A stretch of 64,000 nt of DNA. Origin: JAFDZW01 sp964404255. Lineage in GTDB: Bacteria; Bacteroidota; Ignavibacteria; Palsa-1295. Position numbers and translations under genes: made by a program. Of the stretch, positions 42,158 to 51,282 are shown one piece after another. Location of the stretch: the NCBI GenBank assembly GCA_964404255.1, contig CAYOJJ010000009.1, positions 1 through 64,000 on the forward strand, given 5' to 3'. Below the pieces are notes generated by a model, which saw only the letters and a program-made list of their open reading frames with translations, did not search any database and was not told the origin of the DNA. Every line of letters starts with the position of its first letter. The first letter of the stretch is position 1.

Positions 42158-44887
42158 ATGGTGGTCATTCGTAATATAGGTATTATTCTCATATTAATTC
42201 TGGTCGGAAGAAGTGTACGGTCTCAACAGTTCGATCCCTATTACCGCGTCTCAGATCCCCGGGCGATTTGCCGCCTTGATGGAGCCGATACTTTGCCGGT
42301 ACAAATTTCATCGGGAGTAGGTTGGGTATGGGAGCATGATTCGACCGATAATTATTATATAATTGCTCAAGGTCAGGGCAGTGGTGTACTGACCCATATT
42401 TGGTTGATGTACTATGATCTTCCGGCAGATTCATTAATGACGGTTAAGATCTGGATCGATGACTCCCTGGTTATCTCTTCCTATCTGTATGACCTGTTTC
42501 GCCAACCTCACGGCGCCTTGCATTATCCTTTCGATTCCCTCGCTTCCGGAGGATTAAATTGTGATGTACAGTTACCCTATAGAAGAAATTTTCGCATCAC
42601 CTACTATGCAGAATGGGAAAAGGGGATCTGCTGTTTATTTTGGGGAATAGAGCACCGACCGTTTGCCGATAGTCTTTTATTCAATTCCTTCCGATTGCAG
42701 CCCGGCCAACAATATCTCAAGCAACAGCAGCAAGCAGAAAGCATCCATGAATATAAAGGCTCCCCTTGGAAAGAAGCGGCTTCTTCGATACCGTTTGGTA
42801 ACACTATTGAACCGCACTCCATCAAGACCATTGCCGATATTTTTGGCCCCGGAATGATCCAGGAGATGAATATTCATGTTACTCCGGATCAATATCAATT
42901 ATTACGAAACACCACGCTAAAAATATATTGGGATAATTCTCCACAGCCAAGCGTAAGTGTTCCACTCTTAGATTACTTTGGGTGCAGCAATGGATTTCGA
43001 AATGTAAATGCCTTGCAGTTACGAGCGACAGAGCAAGGGGAGTTGGCTTCTTATTTTCCTATGCCCTTTTATGTGCATGCAAAGATTGTTCTTGAAAATC
43101 CGAATGATGCGCCAATCAATTTCAGTGGCATTTTAAAGTATTCTAATGAATCGGTTGATAGATATACTCAGGGATATTTTCTGAGTCAATTTTATGAGAC
43201 GCCAAAAACAAGGTGGCATGTCTATCATCCCGTAGGTAAACTCTTAGGAAGAGGAAAATTTATAGGGGTGCATTATGCCTTTCCTGAAAACCCCCCACCT
43301 TATTTTATGGAGGGCGATCCTTATATCTATATTGATTCCGATCTAACCAATCGGATTCATTATACTGGTCTTGAAGATTATCTTACGGGAGGATGGTTTT
43401 TCTCCGATAGTACCTTCTCTTTGCCCTTTGCTGGATGCACACAGTTGTGGTCTACTTCCTATCGATTTCATTACTTTGACGCCTACGATTTTCATAAATC
43501 ATTCGATTTTGAACAGGAACATGGTGTCCGAAATGATTTTCAATCAGATTATCGGACTACTTCCTTTTTTTATAAGCGGTGGACACCATTCTGGCCGGAG
43601 AGGGATACTATAAAACCCGGTGAATTATGGAGTGTGGAAGGCTCAGGCTATTCTCCAAATGAATCGGTTACGGTAGTGCTTGGTACTCAGCATCTTTTTT
43701 CAACTACTGCCGATAAAGCCGGGCATTTCTTTTATCGTTTAACGATCCCCGATTCTATTAACGCCGGTACTTCGCTCCTACAAGTTAATAATTATACCAG
43801 GCCCGAGCCGATTACCGTTCTTTCAAAACCAACGGTCTGCATTCTTTACGATACTACTCAAATGCTTTTTCGCTACGGTGATTCCGTTCGAGTGCATGGT
43901 AGTGGGTTTGTTCCTGGAGAAAAGATTTCGATCTATTTAAATAATACTGAGGCTAATTACTTACCGGGTGATCGCACCGTCGCTGGTGATTATTCCTTTG
44001 ATTTTCCTATCAGTATCCCCTGGGTAAAAGATGGGAGCTATAGAATCCGTGCACAAGGGAATTTCACTCCTTCAGCAGTAAGCGATTCATCGGTGAGTAT
44101 TACCAGAGTAAAAGATTATGAAGCCGAGGATATGAAGGTAGTGCTTGCCGAAGGCTATACTGAAAGCAGTTATCTCGGATATAAACAAAATGATAATTGG
44201 AGCAATCAATATTCGCGGTATTACGCTGCGACCAAGGTCGGTGATAAATTGATCTTATCATTCAAGGTCCCAGTAGCAGATACCTTTAGGGTAAGCTCCT
44301 ATCATATCTTAGGTTCTCGGTATGCCGATTTCGATGTCTCGGTTGATAGTAAGCAGCCAACACGGATAAGTTGCTTCTTAGATACCGATGTATATACGGT
44401 ATTCAGGTCTCCGGAAGTCAATTTGGGTACATATTACCTCGATAGAGGAGAGCACACTATTACTTATACCTTTGTAGAAAAAGGGAAGGCCTCGGAATTT
44501 AGCTTCAATGCCGATAATATTCTTCTTACTCCTGTTTCGGGTTTTCATGATATTCCGGTTGATACTACCGGCGCCGATGTCTTGCCAACTGTACGGCATT
44601 TTGCAAACTATAGTTTTACTCCGAATCCGCTGCGAAGTACAATAGAAAATATCCATATTTCAGTCGATAATGATTTTCATCTTGGCTCCGACCGGCTTTC
44701 CATCGAACTTTTCAATCTGCTTGGGAAGAAGGTGGCGACGGTTGTTAATGGTACCCTTGGCGTTTCGGAGATCGACTTTACTCACGATTGCTCCGGCCTC
44801 GCCAATGGTGCCTATTATTGGCTGATAAAAGCAACGAAGCAAGGAAAAGAAGACACGCAAACTATCCCGTTTGTAATAGAGAGATAA
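42158..44887 (+). CDS. Secreted DUF2961 (GH172-like) protein with T9SS sorting domain
   Basis: A 909-residue exported protein with a signal peptide (about 1-22). The N-terminal 370 residues match DUF2961, the fold of glycoside hydrolase family GH172: GSGVLTHIWLMYYDLPADS, then LKIYWDNSPQPSVSVPLLDY. Characterised GH172 members act on alpha-D-fructofuranosyl or arabinofuranosyl linkages; the substrate here is unknown. Two Ig-like domains follow (about 480-660), then a carbohydrate-binding-like domain (about 655-790, YEAEDMKVVLAEGYTES) and a T9SS domain ending NGAYYWLIKA. Its place next to glycosyltransferases suggests degradation or remodelling of surface or environmental glycans. Confidence 0.83.
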   Translation: MVVIRNIGIILILILVGRSVRSQQFDPYYRVSDPRAICRLDGADTLPVQISSGVGWVWEHDSTDNYYIIAQGQGSGVLTHIWLMYYDLPADSLMTVKIWIDDSLVISSYLYDLFRQPHGALHYPFDSLASGGLNCDVQLPYRRNFRITYYAEWEKGICCLFWGIEHRPFADSLLFNSFRLQPGQQYLKQQQQAESIHEYKGSPWKEAASSIPFGNTIEPHSIKTIADIFGPGMIQEMNIHVTPDQYQLLRNTTLKIYWDNSPQPSVSVPLLDYFGCSNGFRNVNALQLRATEQGELASYFPMPFYVHAKIVLENPNDAPINFSGILKYSNESVDRYTQGYFLSQFYETPKTRWHVYHPVGKLLGRGKFIGVHYAFPENPPPYFMEGDPYIYIDSDLTNRIHYTGLEDYLTGGWFFSDSTFSLPFAGCTQLWSTSYRFHYFDAYDFHKSFDFEQEHGVRNDFQSDYRTTSFFYKRWTPFWPERDTIKPGELWSVEGSGYSPNESVTVVLGTQHLFSTTADKAGHFFYRLTIPDSINAGTSLLQVNNYTRPEPITVLSKPTVCILYDTTQMLFRYGDSVRVHGSGFVPGEKISIYLNNTEANYLPGDRTVAGDYSFDFPISIPWVKDGSYRIRAQGNFTPSAVSDSSVSITRVKDYEAEDMKVVLAEGYTESSYLGYKQNDNWSNQYSRYYAATKVGDKLILSFKVPVADTFRVSSYHILGSRYADFDVSVDSKQPTRISCFLDTDVYTVFRSPEVNLGTYYLDRGEHTITYTFVEKGKASEFSFNADNILLTPVSGFHDIPVDTTGADVLPTVRHFANYSFTPNPLRSTIENIHISVDNDFHLGSDRLSIELFNLLGKKVATVVNGTLGVSEIDFTHDCSGLANGAYYWLIKATKQGKEDTQTIPFVIER

Positions 44888-45353
44888 TATTCCGGTATTT
44901 TACTATATCTTACCGAGTTTTAAGGAGTTATTTGCTTTAAAGAATGGGCTGTTGATAACCCGAATTCATGTTCAAAAGATTGTTAATAAATACGGGCTGT
45001 TTTACCTTACAAGATAGAATGAAATTTACTAAATTTGTATTTACAACTTGCTTAAAATTCTTGAGCATAGTTTTTCTGAGTTTGAATTCGGGTTTGTGTT
45101 AATAAAATCGAGCTGACCACGATCAAATTTTTATTACTCACCACGACTGTAGGTTGAAGATGCGAACGATGAAAAAACACGATGAAACACAGCCGATGGT
45201 TCAGAACGATCACAAGCCAGCAGCCCTATTCAGACCCCATACGGTGCATTGTTCGGTGGAATCCTGAGCGTTGCCCCCTCGGCTCCCCGAGCCCCAACTA
45301 AGCAATACTTTAATCACAAAAATTGTTGTAAAAACAAGGAGCATACGAATAGT
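44888..45353. other. 466-bp leader and intergenic region before the ribonucleotide reductase
   Basis: No gene is supported here. Two perfect 12-bp inverted halves, AACCCGAATTCA (44957-44968) and TGAATTCGGGTT (45083-45094), bracket about 114 AT-rich bases, including the palindrome AAATTTACTAAATTT. They could fold into one long structured element or bind a protein. A GC-rich stretch follows. I searched by eye for a cobalamin riboswitch (B12 box) and for NrdR boxes and did not find a convincing one. The AAGGAG at 45336-45341 lies 12 bp before the ATG. Confidence 0.45.
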
Positions 45354-48300
45354 ATGAAGGTAGCCCGTCGCTTTACTACAAAAGGAAAAAGTCCGGCCGA
45401 ACAATTCGAGTACACGATGCGCTCGAGTGTTTTACGCAATCCTGATGGAAAACCGGTCTTTGAGATGCATGACATCGAGGTACCGCGCCAATGGTCGCAG
45501 GTCGCTACCGATATCCTTGCCCAGAAGTATTTCCGTAAAGCCGGCGTTCCGCAGCGCGATGCCGATGGCAATATGCTCATTGGCGAAGATGGCAAGCCCG
45601 TCCTCGGTCCGGAGCGTTCGGTAAAGCAGGTTGCCCATCGCCTTGCCGGTTGCTGGCGCTATTGGGGTGAAAAGCACGGCTATTTCAATACCAAGGAAGA
45701 TGCTCAGGCCTATTATGACGAAATGGTCTATATGATCATGCGTCAGATGGCTGCTCCGAATTCGCCGCAGTGGTTCAATACCGGCCTTAACTGGGCCTAT
45801 GGCATTACCGGTCCGGCTCAGGGGCACTGGTACGTCGATCCGAAGACCGGCGATCTTACCCGCTCCACCGACGCCTATACCCACCCGCAGCCCCATGCCT
45901 GCTTTATCCAGTCCGTCAGCGACGATCTGGTAAACGAAGGCGGTATCTTCGATTTATTAACCCGTGAGGCCCGTATTTTCAAATACGGCTCGGGTACCGG
46001 CTCGAATTTCAGCGCTCTGCGCTCGGCCGGTGAAAAGCTTTCCGGTGGCGGACATTCCAGCGGCCTGATGAGCTTCCTCAAGATTTATGATACAGCTGCC
46101 GCAGCTGTAAAATCCGGCGGTACGACCCGCCGCGCTGCGAAGATGGTTATCCTCGATGTTGATCATCCGGATATCGAAAACTTTATTAGCTGGAAATCCA
46201 ACGAAGAGCAGAAGGTAGCTGCGCTGGTTGCCGGCTCGAAGATCTGCGATCTGTTCCTCAATACGATCATGAAGATCGCTGTTGAGGGTGGTGTCGATCG
46301 TCATACCAATACCGATCTCGATATTGCGATCAAGAAGGCGCTGGCTCGTGGCGTACCAATGAATTACATCATGCGCTGCCTGCGCCTCGTCGAAATGGGA
46401 TATGACCATATCGACTTCAAGACTTTCGATACGCATTACGAAGGCGAAGCCTACCAGACGGTTTCCGGTCAGAATTCGAACAATTCCGTCCGCGTCACCA
46501 ATGAGTTTATGAATGCCGTTGCCGAAGATAAAGAATGGGAGCTCAAGTGGCGTACCAGCGGCAAAGTGGCAAAGAAGGTGAAGGCAAAGCATCTTTGGGA
46601 TGAGATCACGCTCTCGGCCTGGTCGAGCGCCGACCCAGGCTTGCAGTTTGACTCGACCATCAATGAGTGGCATACCTGCCCGACCGATGGCCGCATCAAT
46701 GGCAGCAATCCGTGCTCGGAATACATGTTCCTCGACGATACGGCTTGTAACCTCGCTTCGATCAACCTCGCTCATTTCCTCGATGAAGAAACGGGTGAAT
46801 TCCGTATCGAAGAATACAAGCATGCCGTTCGCCTGTGGACTATCACGCTCGAGATCTCGGTGCTCATGGCACAATTCCCATCGCGCGAGATCGCTCAGCG
46901 TTCGTACGATTACCGTACGCTCGGCCTCGGCTATGCGAACCTCGGTACCATTTTGATGATCCTTGGCATTCCGTACGATTCCAAGGAAGCCTTGGCAATG
47001 AGCGGTGCGCTTACGGCCATCATGTGCGGCGAATCCTATGCAACGAGCGCCGAACTGGCTCGCGATCTTGGCGCCTTCCCGCGCTATGAAGCGAATAAAG
47101 ATTCGATGCTTCGTGTGATTCGTAACCATAAGCTTGCTGCCTACAACGCTGCTGCCGATCGCTACGAAAGTCTGACCATTAAGCCGATGGGTATTAATGC
47201 CGAGCTCTGCCGCGAGGATCTGCTTACGGCTGCTCGCGAATGCTGGGACCGCGCTTATGAACTCGGCGAGAAGCATGGATATCGCAATGCCCAGGTAACG
47301 GTTATCGCCCCGACGGGTACGATCGGTCTCGTGATGGATTGTGATACGACCGGTATCGAGCCTGATTTTGCTATCGTGAAGTTTAAGAAGCTTGCCGGTG
47401 GCGGATATTTCAAGATCGTTAATCAATCGGTAGAGAAGGCGCTTCGCCGCCTCGGTTATACCGAAAAGCAGATCGAAGAGATCGAAAAGTATTGCAAAGG
47501 ACATGGTACGCTCGTCGGCTGTCCTTCGATCAACCGTGCATCGCTGAAGCTCAAAGGCTTTACCGATGAGAAGATCGAAGAGATCGATAAGCAGTGTGAT
47601 AACGTCTTCGATCTCCGCTTTGCCTTTAATAAGTGGTCGCTCGGCGAGGATTTTTGCAAGAAGCTCGGCTTTACGGCAGAACAGCTCGACGATCCGAACT
47701 TCGATATGCTCGTTGCCCTTGGCTTCGGCAAGGAAGAGATCAACCGTGCCAATGATTATGTTTGTGGCACGATGACCATCGAAGGTGCCCCGTACCTTCG
47801 CGAAGAGCATTTACCGATCTTCGATTGCGCCAATAAGTGCGGTAAGTATGGTAAGCGTTTCATTCCGTATGCTGCGCATATCCACATGATGGCTGCTGCT
47901 CAGCCATTCATCTCGGGTGCGATCTCCAAGACGATCAATATGCCGAACGAGGCAACGCTCGCCGATATCAGCAATGCCTATACGGAATCCTGGAAGTTGA
48001 TGATCAAGGCCAACGCGCTTTATCGCGATGGCTCGAAGCTTTCGCAGCCTTTGAATTCCACGAGCGAAGATGGCGATCTGGCCGAAGAAGTGCTCTTCAG
48101 CGATCCGATGGATGAGTCGATGGAAACCGTCGGCGCTGCCGAATTGCACCAGCTTATTAATACCCAGGCTGAAGAAACAGGTGTCTGGCAGCCGCGCCGC
48201 CAGAAGCTTCCGGCGCGCCGCCGCGGCTGGCTCCGTGAGGCAACGGTCGGCGGACATAAAATTTATCTGCGTACCGGCGAGTATGAAGATGGGTCGCTCG

Positions 48301-48869
48301 GCGAGATCTTTATCGATATGTATAAAGAGGGCGCAAGCTTCAAAGGACTTATGAACTGCTTCTCGGTGCTTGCATCGAAAGCCATTCAGTATGGCGTACC
48401 GCTCGAAGAACTTGTCGATACGTTTACCTTTACGCGCTTCGAACCGGCGGGCTCCGTTATGGGTCACGAGGCGATCAAGAATGCAACGTCGATCCTCGAT
48501 TACGTCTTCCGTGCCCTTGGCTATGAGTATCTCGGCCGTCAGGATTTTGTGCACGTCAAGGCAGTCGATGAACCGAAGCACGAGCACCATCACGTTCCGG
48601 CAACGCCCGCACCGGCTTCGGCCCAGCGCGAAGCGCCGAGCGAAGATGAGATAGTCGAACGCTTAAAGAGCCAGAATCTAAAAGACGACGAACCCGTCAT
48701 GATGACGAGCGCCGCCACTGCCGCCGAAACCCGCAAGCAGCAATACCGCGAAGCCAAAACCAAAGGCTACACCGGCGAACAATGCCCGGCCTGCGGCTCC
48801 ATGAGAGTAAAGCGCAACGGCGCCTGCACCCTCTGCGAAGACTGCGGCACGACGAGCGGCTGCTCGTGA
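45354..48869 (+). CDS. nrdJ: Adenosylcobalamin-dependent class II ribonucleotide reductase
   Basis: From ATG 45354 (MKVARRFTTKGKSP; AAGGAG 12 bp upstream) the protein has 1171 residues; the in-frame ATG at 45249 adds a non-homologous tail. It reduces ribonucleotides to deoxyribonucleotides using a B12 radical, without oxygen dependence. Landmarks are EVPRQWSQVATDILAQKYFR, GSGTGSNFSALRSAGEKLSG, NPCSEYMFLDDTACNLASIN, APTGTIGLVMDCDTTGIEPD and a C-terminal zinc-ribbon-like tail (CPACG ... CTLCEDCG). Codon use is G/C-ending and strongly biased, consistent with high expression. The toxin-antitoxin pair starts 8 bp after its stop. Confidence 0.96.
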   Translation: MKVARRFTTKGKSPAEQFEYTMRSSVLRNPDGKPVFEMHDIEVPRQWSQVATDILAQKYFRKAGVPQRDADGNMLIGEDGKPVLGPERSVKQVAHRLAGCWRYWGEKHGYFNTKEDAQAYYDEMVYMIMRQMAAPNSPQWFNTGLNWAYGITGPAQGHWYVDPKTGDLTRSTDAYTHPQPHACFIQSVSDDLVNEGGIFDLLTREARIFKYGSGTGSNFSALRSAGEKLSGGGHSSGLMSFLKIYDTAAAAVKSGGTTRRAAKMVILDVDHPDIENFISWKSNEEQKVAALVAGSKICDLFLNTIMKIAVEGGVDRHTNTDLDIAIKKALARGVPMNYIMRCLRLVEMGYDHIDFKTFDTHYEGEAYQTVSGQNSNNSVRVTNEFMNAVAEDKEWELKWRTSGKVAKKVKAKHLWDEITLSAWSSADPGLQFDSTINEWHTCPTDGRINGSNPCSEYMFLDDTACNLASINLAHFLDEETGEFRIEEYKHAVRLWTITLEISVLMAQFPSREIAQRSYDYRTLGLGYANLGTILMILGIPYDSKEALAMSGALTAIMCGESYATSAELARDLGAFPRYEANKDSMLRVIRNHKLAAYNAAADRYESLTIKPMGINAELCREDLLTAARECWDRAYELGEKHGYRNAQVTVIAPTGTIGLVMDCDTTGIEPDFAIVKFKKLAGGGYFKIVNQSVEKALRRLGYTEKQIEEIEKYCKGHGTLVGCPSINRASLKLKGFTDEKIEEIDKQCDNVFDLRFAFNKWSLGEDFCKKLGFTAEQLDDPNFDMLVALGFGKEEINRANDYVCGTMTIEGAPYLREEHLPIFDCANKCGKYGKRFIPYAAHIHMMAAAQPFISGAISKTINMPNEATLADISNAYTESWKLMIKANALYRDGSKLSQPLNSTSEDGDLAEEVLFSDPMDESMETVGAAELHQLINTQAEETGVWQPRRQKLPARRRGWLREATVGGHKIYLRTGEYEDGSLGEIFIDMYKEGASFKGLMNCFSVLASKAIQYGVPLEELVDTFTFTRFEPAGSVMGHEAIKNATSILDYVFRALGYEYLGRQDFVHVKAVDEPKHEHHHVPATPAPASAQREAPSEDEIVERLKSQNLKDDEPVMMTSAATAAETRKQQYREAKTKGYTGEQCPACGSMRVKRNGACTLCEDCGTTSGCS

Positions 48870-48877
48870 GATAGAAG

Positions 48878-49126
48878 ATGAAATACGAAGTACGGATAAC
48901 TTCTAAAGCGGAAAAAGATTATAGAGACATTCCGCAAGCTATTCGTACTGGTATTTATCGTAAAATGATGAATCTGGAAAATGACCTTCAGGGTGATGTT
49001 AAAAAGCTAACTAATTTTGAGCCACCGTATCGTCTCAGAGTTGGGGACTATCGAGTGCTCTTTGATGTTGAGGGCTCTGAGATAATAATTTATCGAATCC
49101 TTCATAGGAAAGACTCGTACCGATAA
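48878..49126 (+). CDS. RelE/ParE-type toxin
   Basis: An 82-residue basic protein of the RelE/ParE superfamily, whose toxins cut mRNA at the ribosome or poison gyrase. It begins YEVRITSKAEKDYRDIP, ends RLRVGDYRVLFDVEG and IIIYRILHRKDSYR, and has the family's beta-alpha-alpha-beta-beta-beta layout; the RVGDYR and HRKDSYR basic strands are the active-site side. It starts 8 bp after the nrdJ stop and is followed 2 bp later by the antitoxin, so the toxin gene comes first. Confidence 0.88.
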   Translation: MKYEVRITSKAEKDYRDIPQAIRTGIYRKMMNLENDLQGDVKKLTNFEPPYRLRVGDYRVLFDVEGSEIIIYRILHRKDSYR

Positions 49127-49128
49127 TT

Positions 49129-49332
49129 ATGTTACTACCATTACATCCTGAAATTTTGAGAAAAAATGGGGAGCCACAATTTGTGGTAATTCCTTATGAA
49201 GAATTCCGGGCTATCGAACAACTTCTTGAAGATCGTGAAGATGAACTTGCTTTTCGCGAAGCAAAGAAAGAACATAATAGTGGTCCTACAAAATCATTAC
49301 GTGATCTGGAAGCAGAACTGAGTGCAAGTTAA
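49129..49332 (+). CDS. Phd-type antitoxin
   Basis: A 67-residue acidic protein. The N-terminal RKNGEPQFVVIPYEEFRAIE matches the end of the Phd/YefM DNA-binding fold, and the Glu/Asp-rich C-terminal helix (EDELAFREAKKEH, then SLRDLEAELSAS) fits the toxin-neutralising part. The protein appears to lack the first 20 residues usual for Phd, so either the start is elsewhere or the family is a short variant. It follows the toxin by 2 bp and is closed by a strong terminator. Confidence 0.78.
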   Translation: MLLPLHPEILRKNGEPQFVVIPYEEFRAIEQLLEDREDELAFREAKKEHNSGPTKSLRDLEAELSAS

Positions 49333-49356
49333 TACCAATTAATATTTAAGAGAATG

Positions 49357-49386
49357 AAAGGCGTATTAATAAGATACGCCTTTTTT
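49357..49386 (+). terminator. Intrinsic terminator after the toxin-antitoxin pair
   Basis: AAAGGCGTAT (49357-49366) and ATACGCCTTT (49374-49383) form a 10-bp stem around TAATAAG, followed by a T-tract to 49386. This is a textbook intrinsic terminator 24 bp after the antitoxin stop, ending any nrdJ read-through. Confidence 0.85.
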
Positions 49387-49436
49387 ATTATTGAAAATAT
49401 ATGTAACTCGAGCAGCGGATATAAGTAGATATTCCA

Positions 49437-49847
49437 ATGCGAACCCCAATAGTTTTATTTGCTATAGTAGCTTGCATAGTGACTATCCTTTTCTTTTTGC
49501 CACCACAAAAGCATGCGATACCCTTTAATAGCGACCAGTGGTGTAACGAAACGGATGTTAATCTCGATGGCGGCGATCGCGATCAGATGGTCGATGATTT
49601 GATGGCGCGGCATCTGCTTAGTAACCGTTCACGGATAGAAGTCCTGGAACTATTGGGAAGGTCGGAAAGCCCAATAGATGGAAGCCTTATTCTTAACTAC
49701 CCTCTAAAAATCACCTATGATGTCATCGATCCCGATTACAGTAAATACCTTAATGTGATATTCAGCAGAGATTCGATTGTAAAAGAAATTCAAATTGAGG
49801 AATGGGAAAAGGGCGAGGAGGCTAAAATAATTAAAGTGTATAGGTAA
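49437..49847 (+). CDS. Small membrane-anchored protein, possible BamE/OmlA-like fold
   Basis: A 136-residue protein with one N-terminal membrane helix (IVLFAIVACIVTILFFL) and a periplasmic domain. The sequence GDRDQMVDDLMARHLLSNRS, then RIEVLELLGRSESPIDG resembles the two helices of the BamE/OmlA-like fold, where L-x-x-L-x-G-x-P starts a beta region. I give this only as a possibility. It is not a lipoprotein (no Cys box). It lies alone between the toxin-antitoxin terminator and another small gene. Confidence 0.6.
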   Translation: MRTPIVLFAIVACIVTILFFLPPQKHAIPFNSDQWCNETDVNLDGGDRDQMVDDLMARHLLSNRSRIEVLELLGRSESPIDGSLILNYPLKITYDVIDPDYSKYLNVIFSRDSIVKEIQIEEWEKGEEAKIIKVYR

Positions 49848-50000
49848 TAAAAATATTATTTATAGGGCGTTCTTTCTCGTTCTTTAATCGCTCTGAAGTT
49901 ATCATGGTATTTTAAGGAAAATAATACCTATAAGTATGTAATATAGCAAGACACTAATATAGCTGGTCAGTAGTTGCAACATACAATAATTTCTTATTAT

Positions 50001-50582
50001 ATGGAAGCGCTTGTTTTTCCACTAATAGCTTTGGGGTTTATAGTTTACTTTAGACTTCGTGATAGAAAACGGGCGCGCTCTCAAAGAGTCCCTGCTGCCC
50101 CTGTTGCGGCAAGCCAGCCCAGCGAAATATTTCTTGATATGCGAAATCGGGCTCTCCGGATGACAGTAGCCGACCTAAATGTGGATCCTATAAAAAATAG
50201 ACTATTTGGTGTTGTTGTAGAGCACGATAATAATTACGGGTATAATGCGCTAATAATGTTTTGTACCGGTGATGCGAGTTTCTATTATAGTGATGGGGGA
50301 GGCATTATTGGCGGAATTGGGCGCGAAAAAGTACGAGAAGGAGTATCGGAAGTAATGGAGTCTGCCATTAAATATTTGCCCTTAGCAGTCAGAACCGACG
50401 ATATAGCGCTTACACCTCCCGGCCATATATCCTTTTTCTTTCTTACAAATAATGGTATATATGCTATACAGGGGAGTATGAGTGCTTATGGCGGGGCGAC
50501 CTCACCCGTACGTGACTTATTGAACCACTGTAGTAAAGTATTATTCGAATTATCCACAGAAACGCCCGAGAGTAACGTATGA
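50001..50582 (+). CDS. Membrane-anchored protein of unknown function
   Basis: From ATG 50001 the protein has 193 residues; a TTG at 49974 would add nine residues and is less likely. It has one N-terminal membrane helix (ALVFPLIALGFIVYFRL), a basic Arg/Lys linker and a Pro/Ala segment, and a beta-rich domain that includes FYYSDGGGIIGGIGREKVRE and HISFFFLTNNGIYAIQ. No family is recognised. It points at the convergent surface-repeat gene (50655-51224), with a hairpin between them. Confidence 0.6.
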   Translation: MEALVFPLIALGFIVYFRLRDRKRARSQRVPAAPVAASQPSEIFLDMRNRALRMTVADLNVDPIKNRLFGVVVEHDNNYGYNALIMFCTGDASFYYSDGGGIIGGIGREKVREGVSEVMESAIKYLPLAVRTDDIALTPPGHISFFFLTNNGIYAIQGSMSAYGGATSPVRDLLNHCSKVLFELSTETPESNV

Positions 50583-50594
50583 ATTATCCTAAGT

Positions 50595-50613
50595 CGTACC
50601 TTGGACAGGTACG
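50595..50613 (+). terminator. Possible terminator between convergent genes
   Basis: CGTACC (50595-50600) and GGTACG (50608-50613) form a 6-bp stem around TTGGACA, 12 bp after the stop of the membrane-anchored gene. The T-tract is weak, so confidence is low to moderate. Confidence 0.4.
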
Positions 50614-50654
50614 GTAAATAATAATGAGACTATCCGAAGTCCGAAATGAGCGCT

Positions 50655-51224
50655 TCATGACTTCTCAGTCTTCCAGCCGATATTAATAATCGGGCACCAG
50701 GGGATAATGCTGTTTTTTGCATAGTTGATCAGCCCGAATTGCACGCCATGGAGTTCATGGGCGATATTGAATGCACCTATCTGAACTCCATTGATCTTCT
50801 CAACCGCATTAAGTGGGCTAATGATAAGAGCATTAGCTTTTCTTACAACCGAGAGAAAACCGTTAATGACGAGACCATTTACCAGCTTTGGCGGAGAATC
50901 GCAAGCAGAAGCGCCGCCGAATAATAGTCCGTTGATCGATATTCCGTTGAGGGTATCGGCCCAGGTAAGAAACGGCGAGAAAGAAATTCCGTTGAGCTTA
51001 TTGGTAACTTCGGCCAGCGTAGCAATGGTAACTCCATTGCGTTCTTTACCTATGCATAATACTCCGATCGTAAGTCCGCTGTGGTGTGCATCGTAGGCAA
51101 AGCCACCGATATCGATCCCATAAGTAGGGTGTTTCGTCTTAGGAGCTGTTGCTGCGGCTATGGAATCCTGAGCATACAGCGAACCGGTAACCAGGAGGAT
51201 AGAAACAAATAAAAATATTTTCAT
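50655..51224 (-). CDS. LA_2272-type surface repeat protein
   Basis: A 189-residue exported protein with a signal peptide (about 1-19, ending in SLYAQ). The body is made of short repeats in the form NG-x-x-I/L-aromatic or -x-[FG]: NGVTIATLAEVTNKLNGISF, LNGISINGLLFGG, VNGLVINGFL, INGVQIGAFN and LHGVQFGLIN. This is the pattern of LA_2272-type surface repeat proteins of Bacteroidota, which probably form a beta-barrel or beta-helix. Function is not known. It is alone on the minus strand here, between two plus-strand genes. Confidence 0.72.
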   Translation of the reverse strand: MKIFLFVSILLVTGSLYAQDSIAAATAPKTKHPTYGIDIGGFAYDAHHSGLTIGVLCIGKERNGVTIATLAEVTNKLNGISFSPFLTWADTLNGISINGLLFGGASACDSPPKLVNGLVINGFLSVVRKANALIISPLNAVEKINGVQIGAFNIAHELHGVQFGLINYAKNSIIPWCPIINIGWKTEKS

Positions 51225-51282
51225 GGTTGAGAGATAACGATCAATACTTCCATGTGAACGACAACCTCGCTACGATGTTTCA

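Noticed and set aside
45249..45353. Upstream ATG that would lengthen nrdJ by 35 residues
   Set aside because: The added residues do not resemble the family, whose N-terminus starts at the MKVARRFTTKG position; an AAGGAG precedes that start.
44888..45353. Cobalamin riboswitch
   Set aside because: A B12-dependent gene follows, but I found no B12 box or the expected helices by eye.
45957..48593. Two long minus-strand open frames (617 and 260 codons) opposite nrdJ
   Set aside because: They are shadows of the strongly biased G/C-ending codon use of nrdJ; their translations have no signal, domain or sensible composition, and the coding strand has a clear family match.
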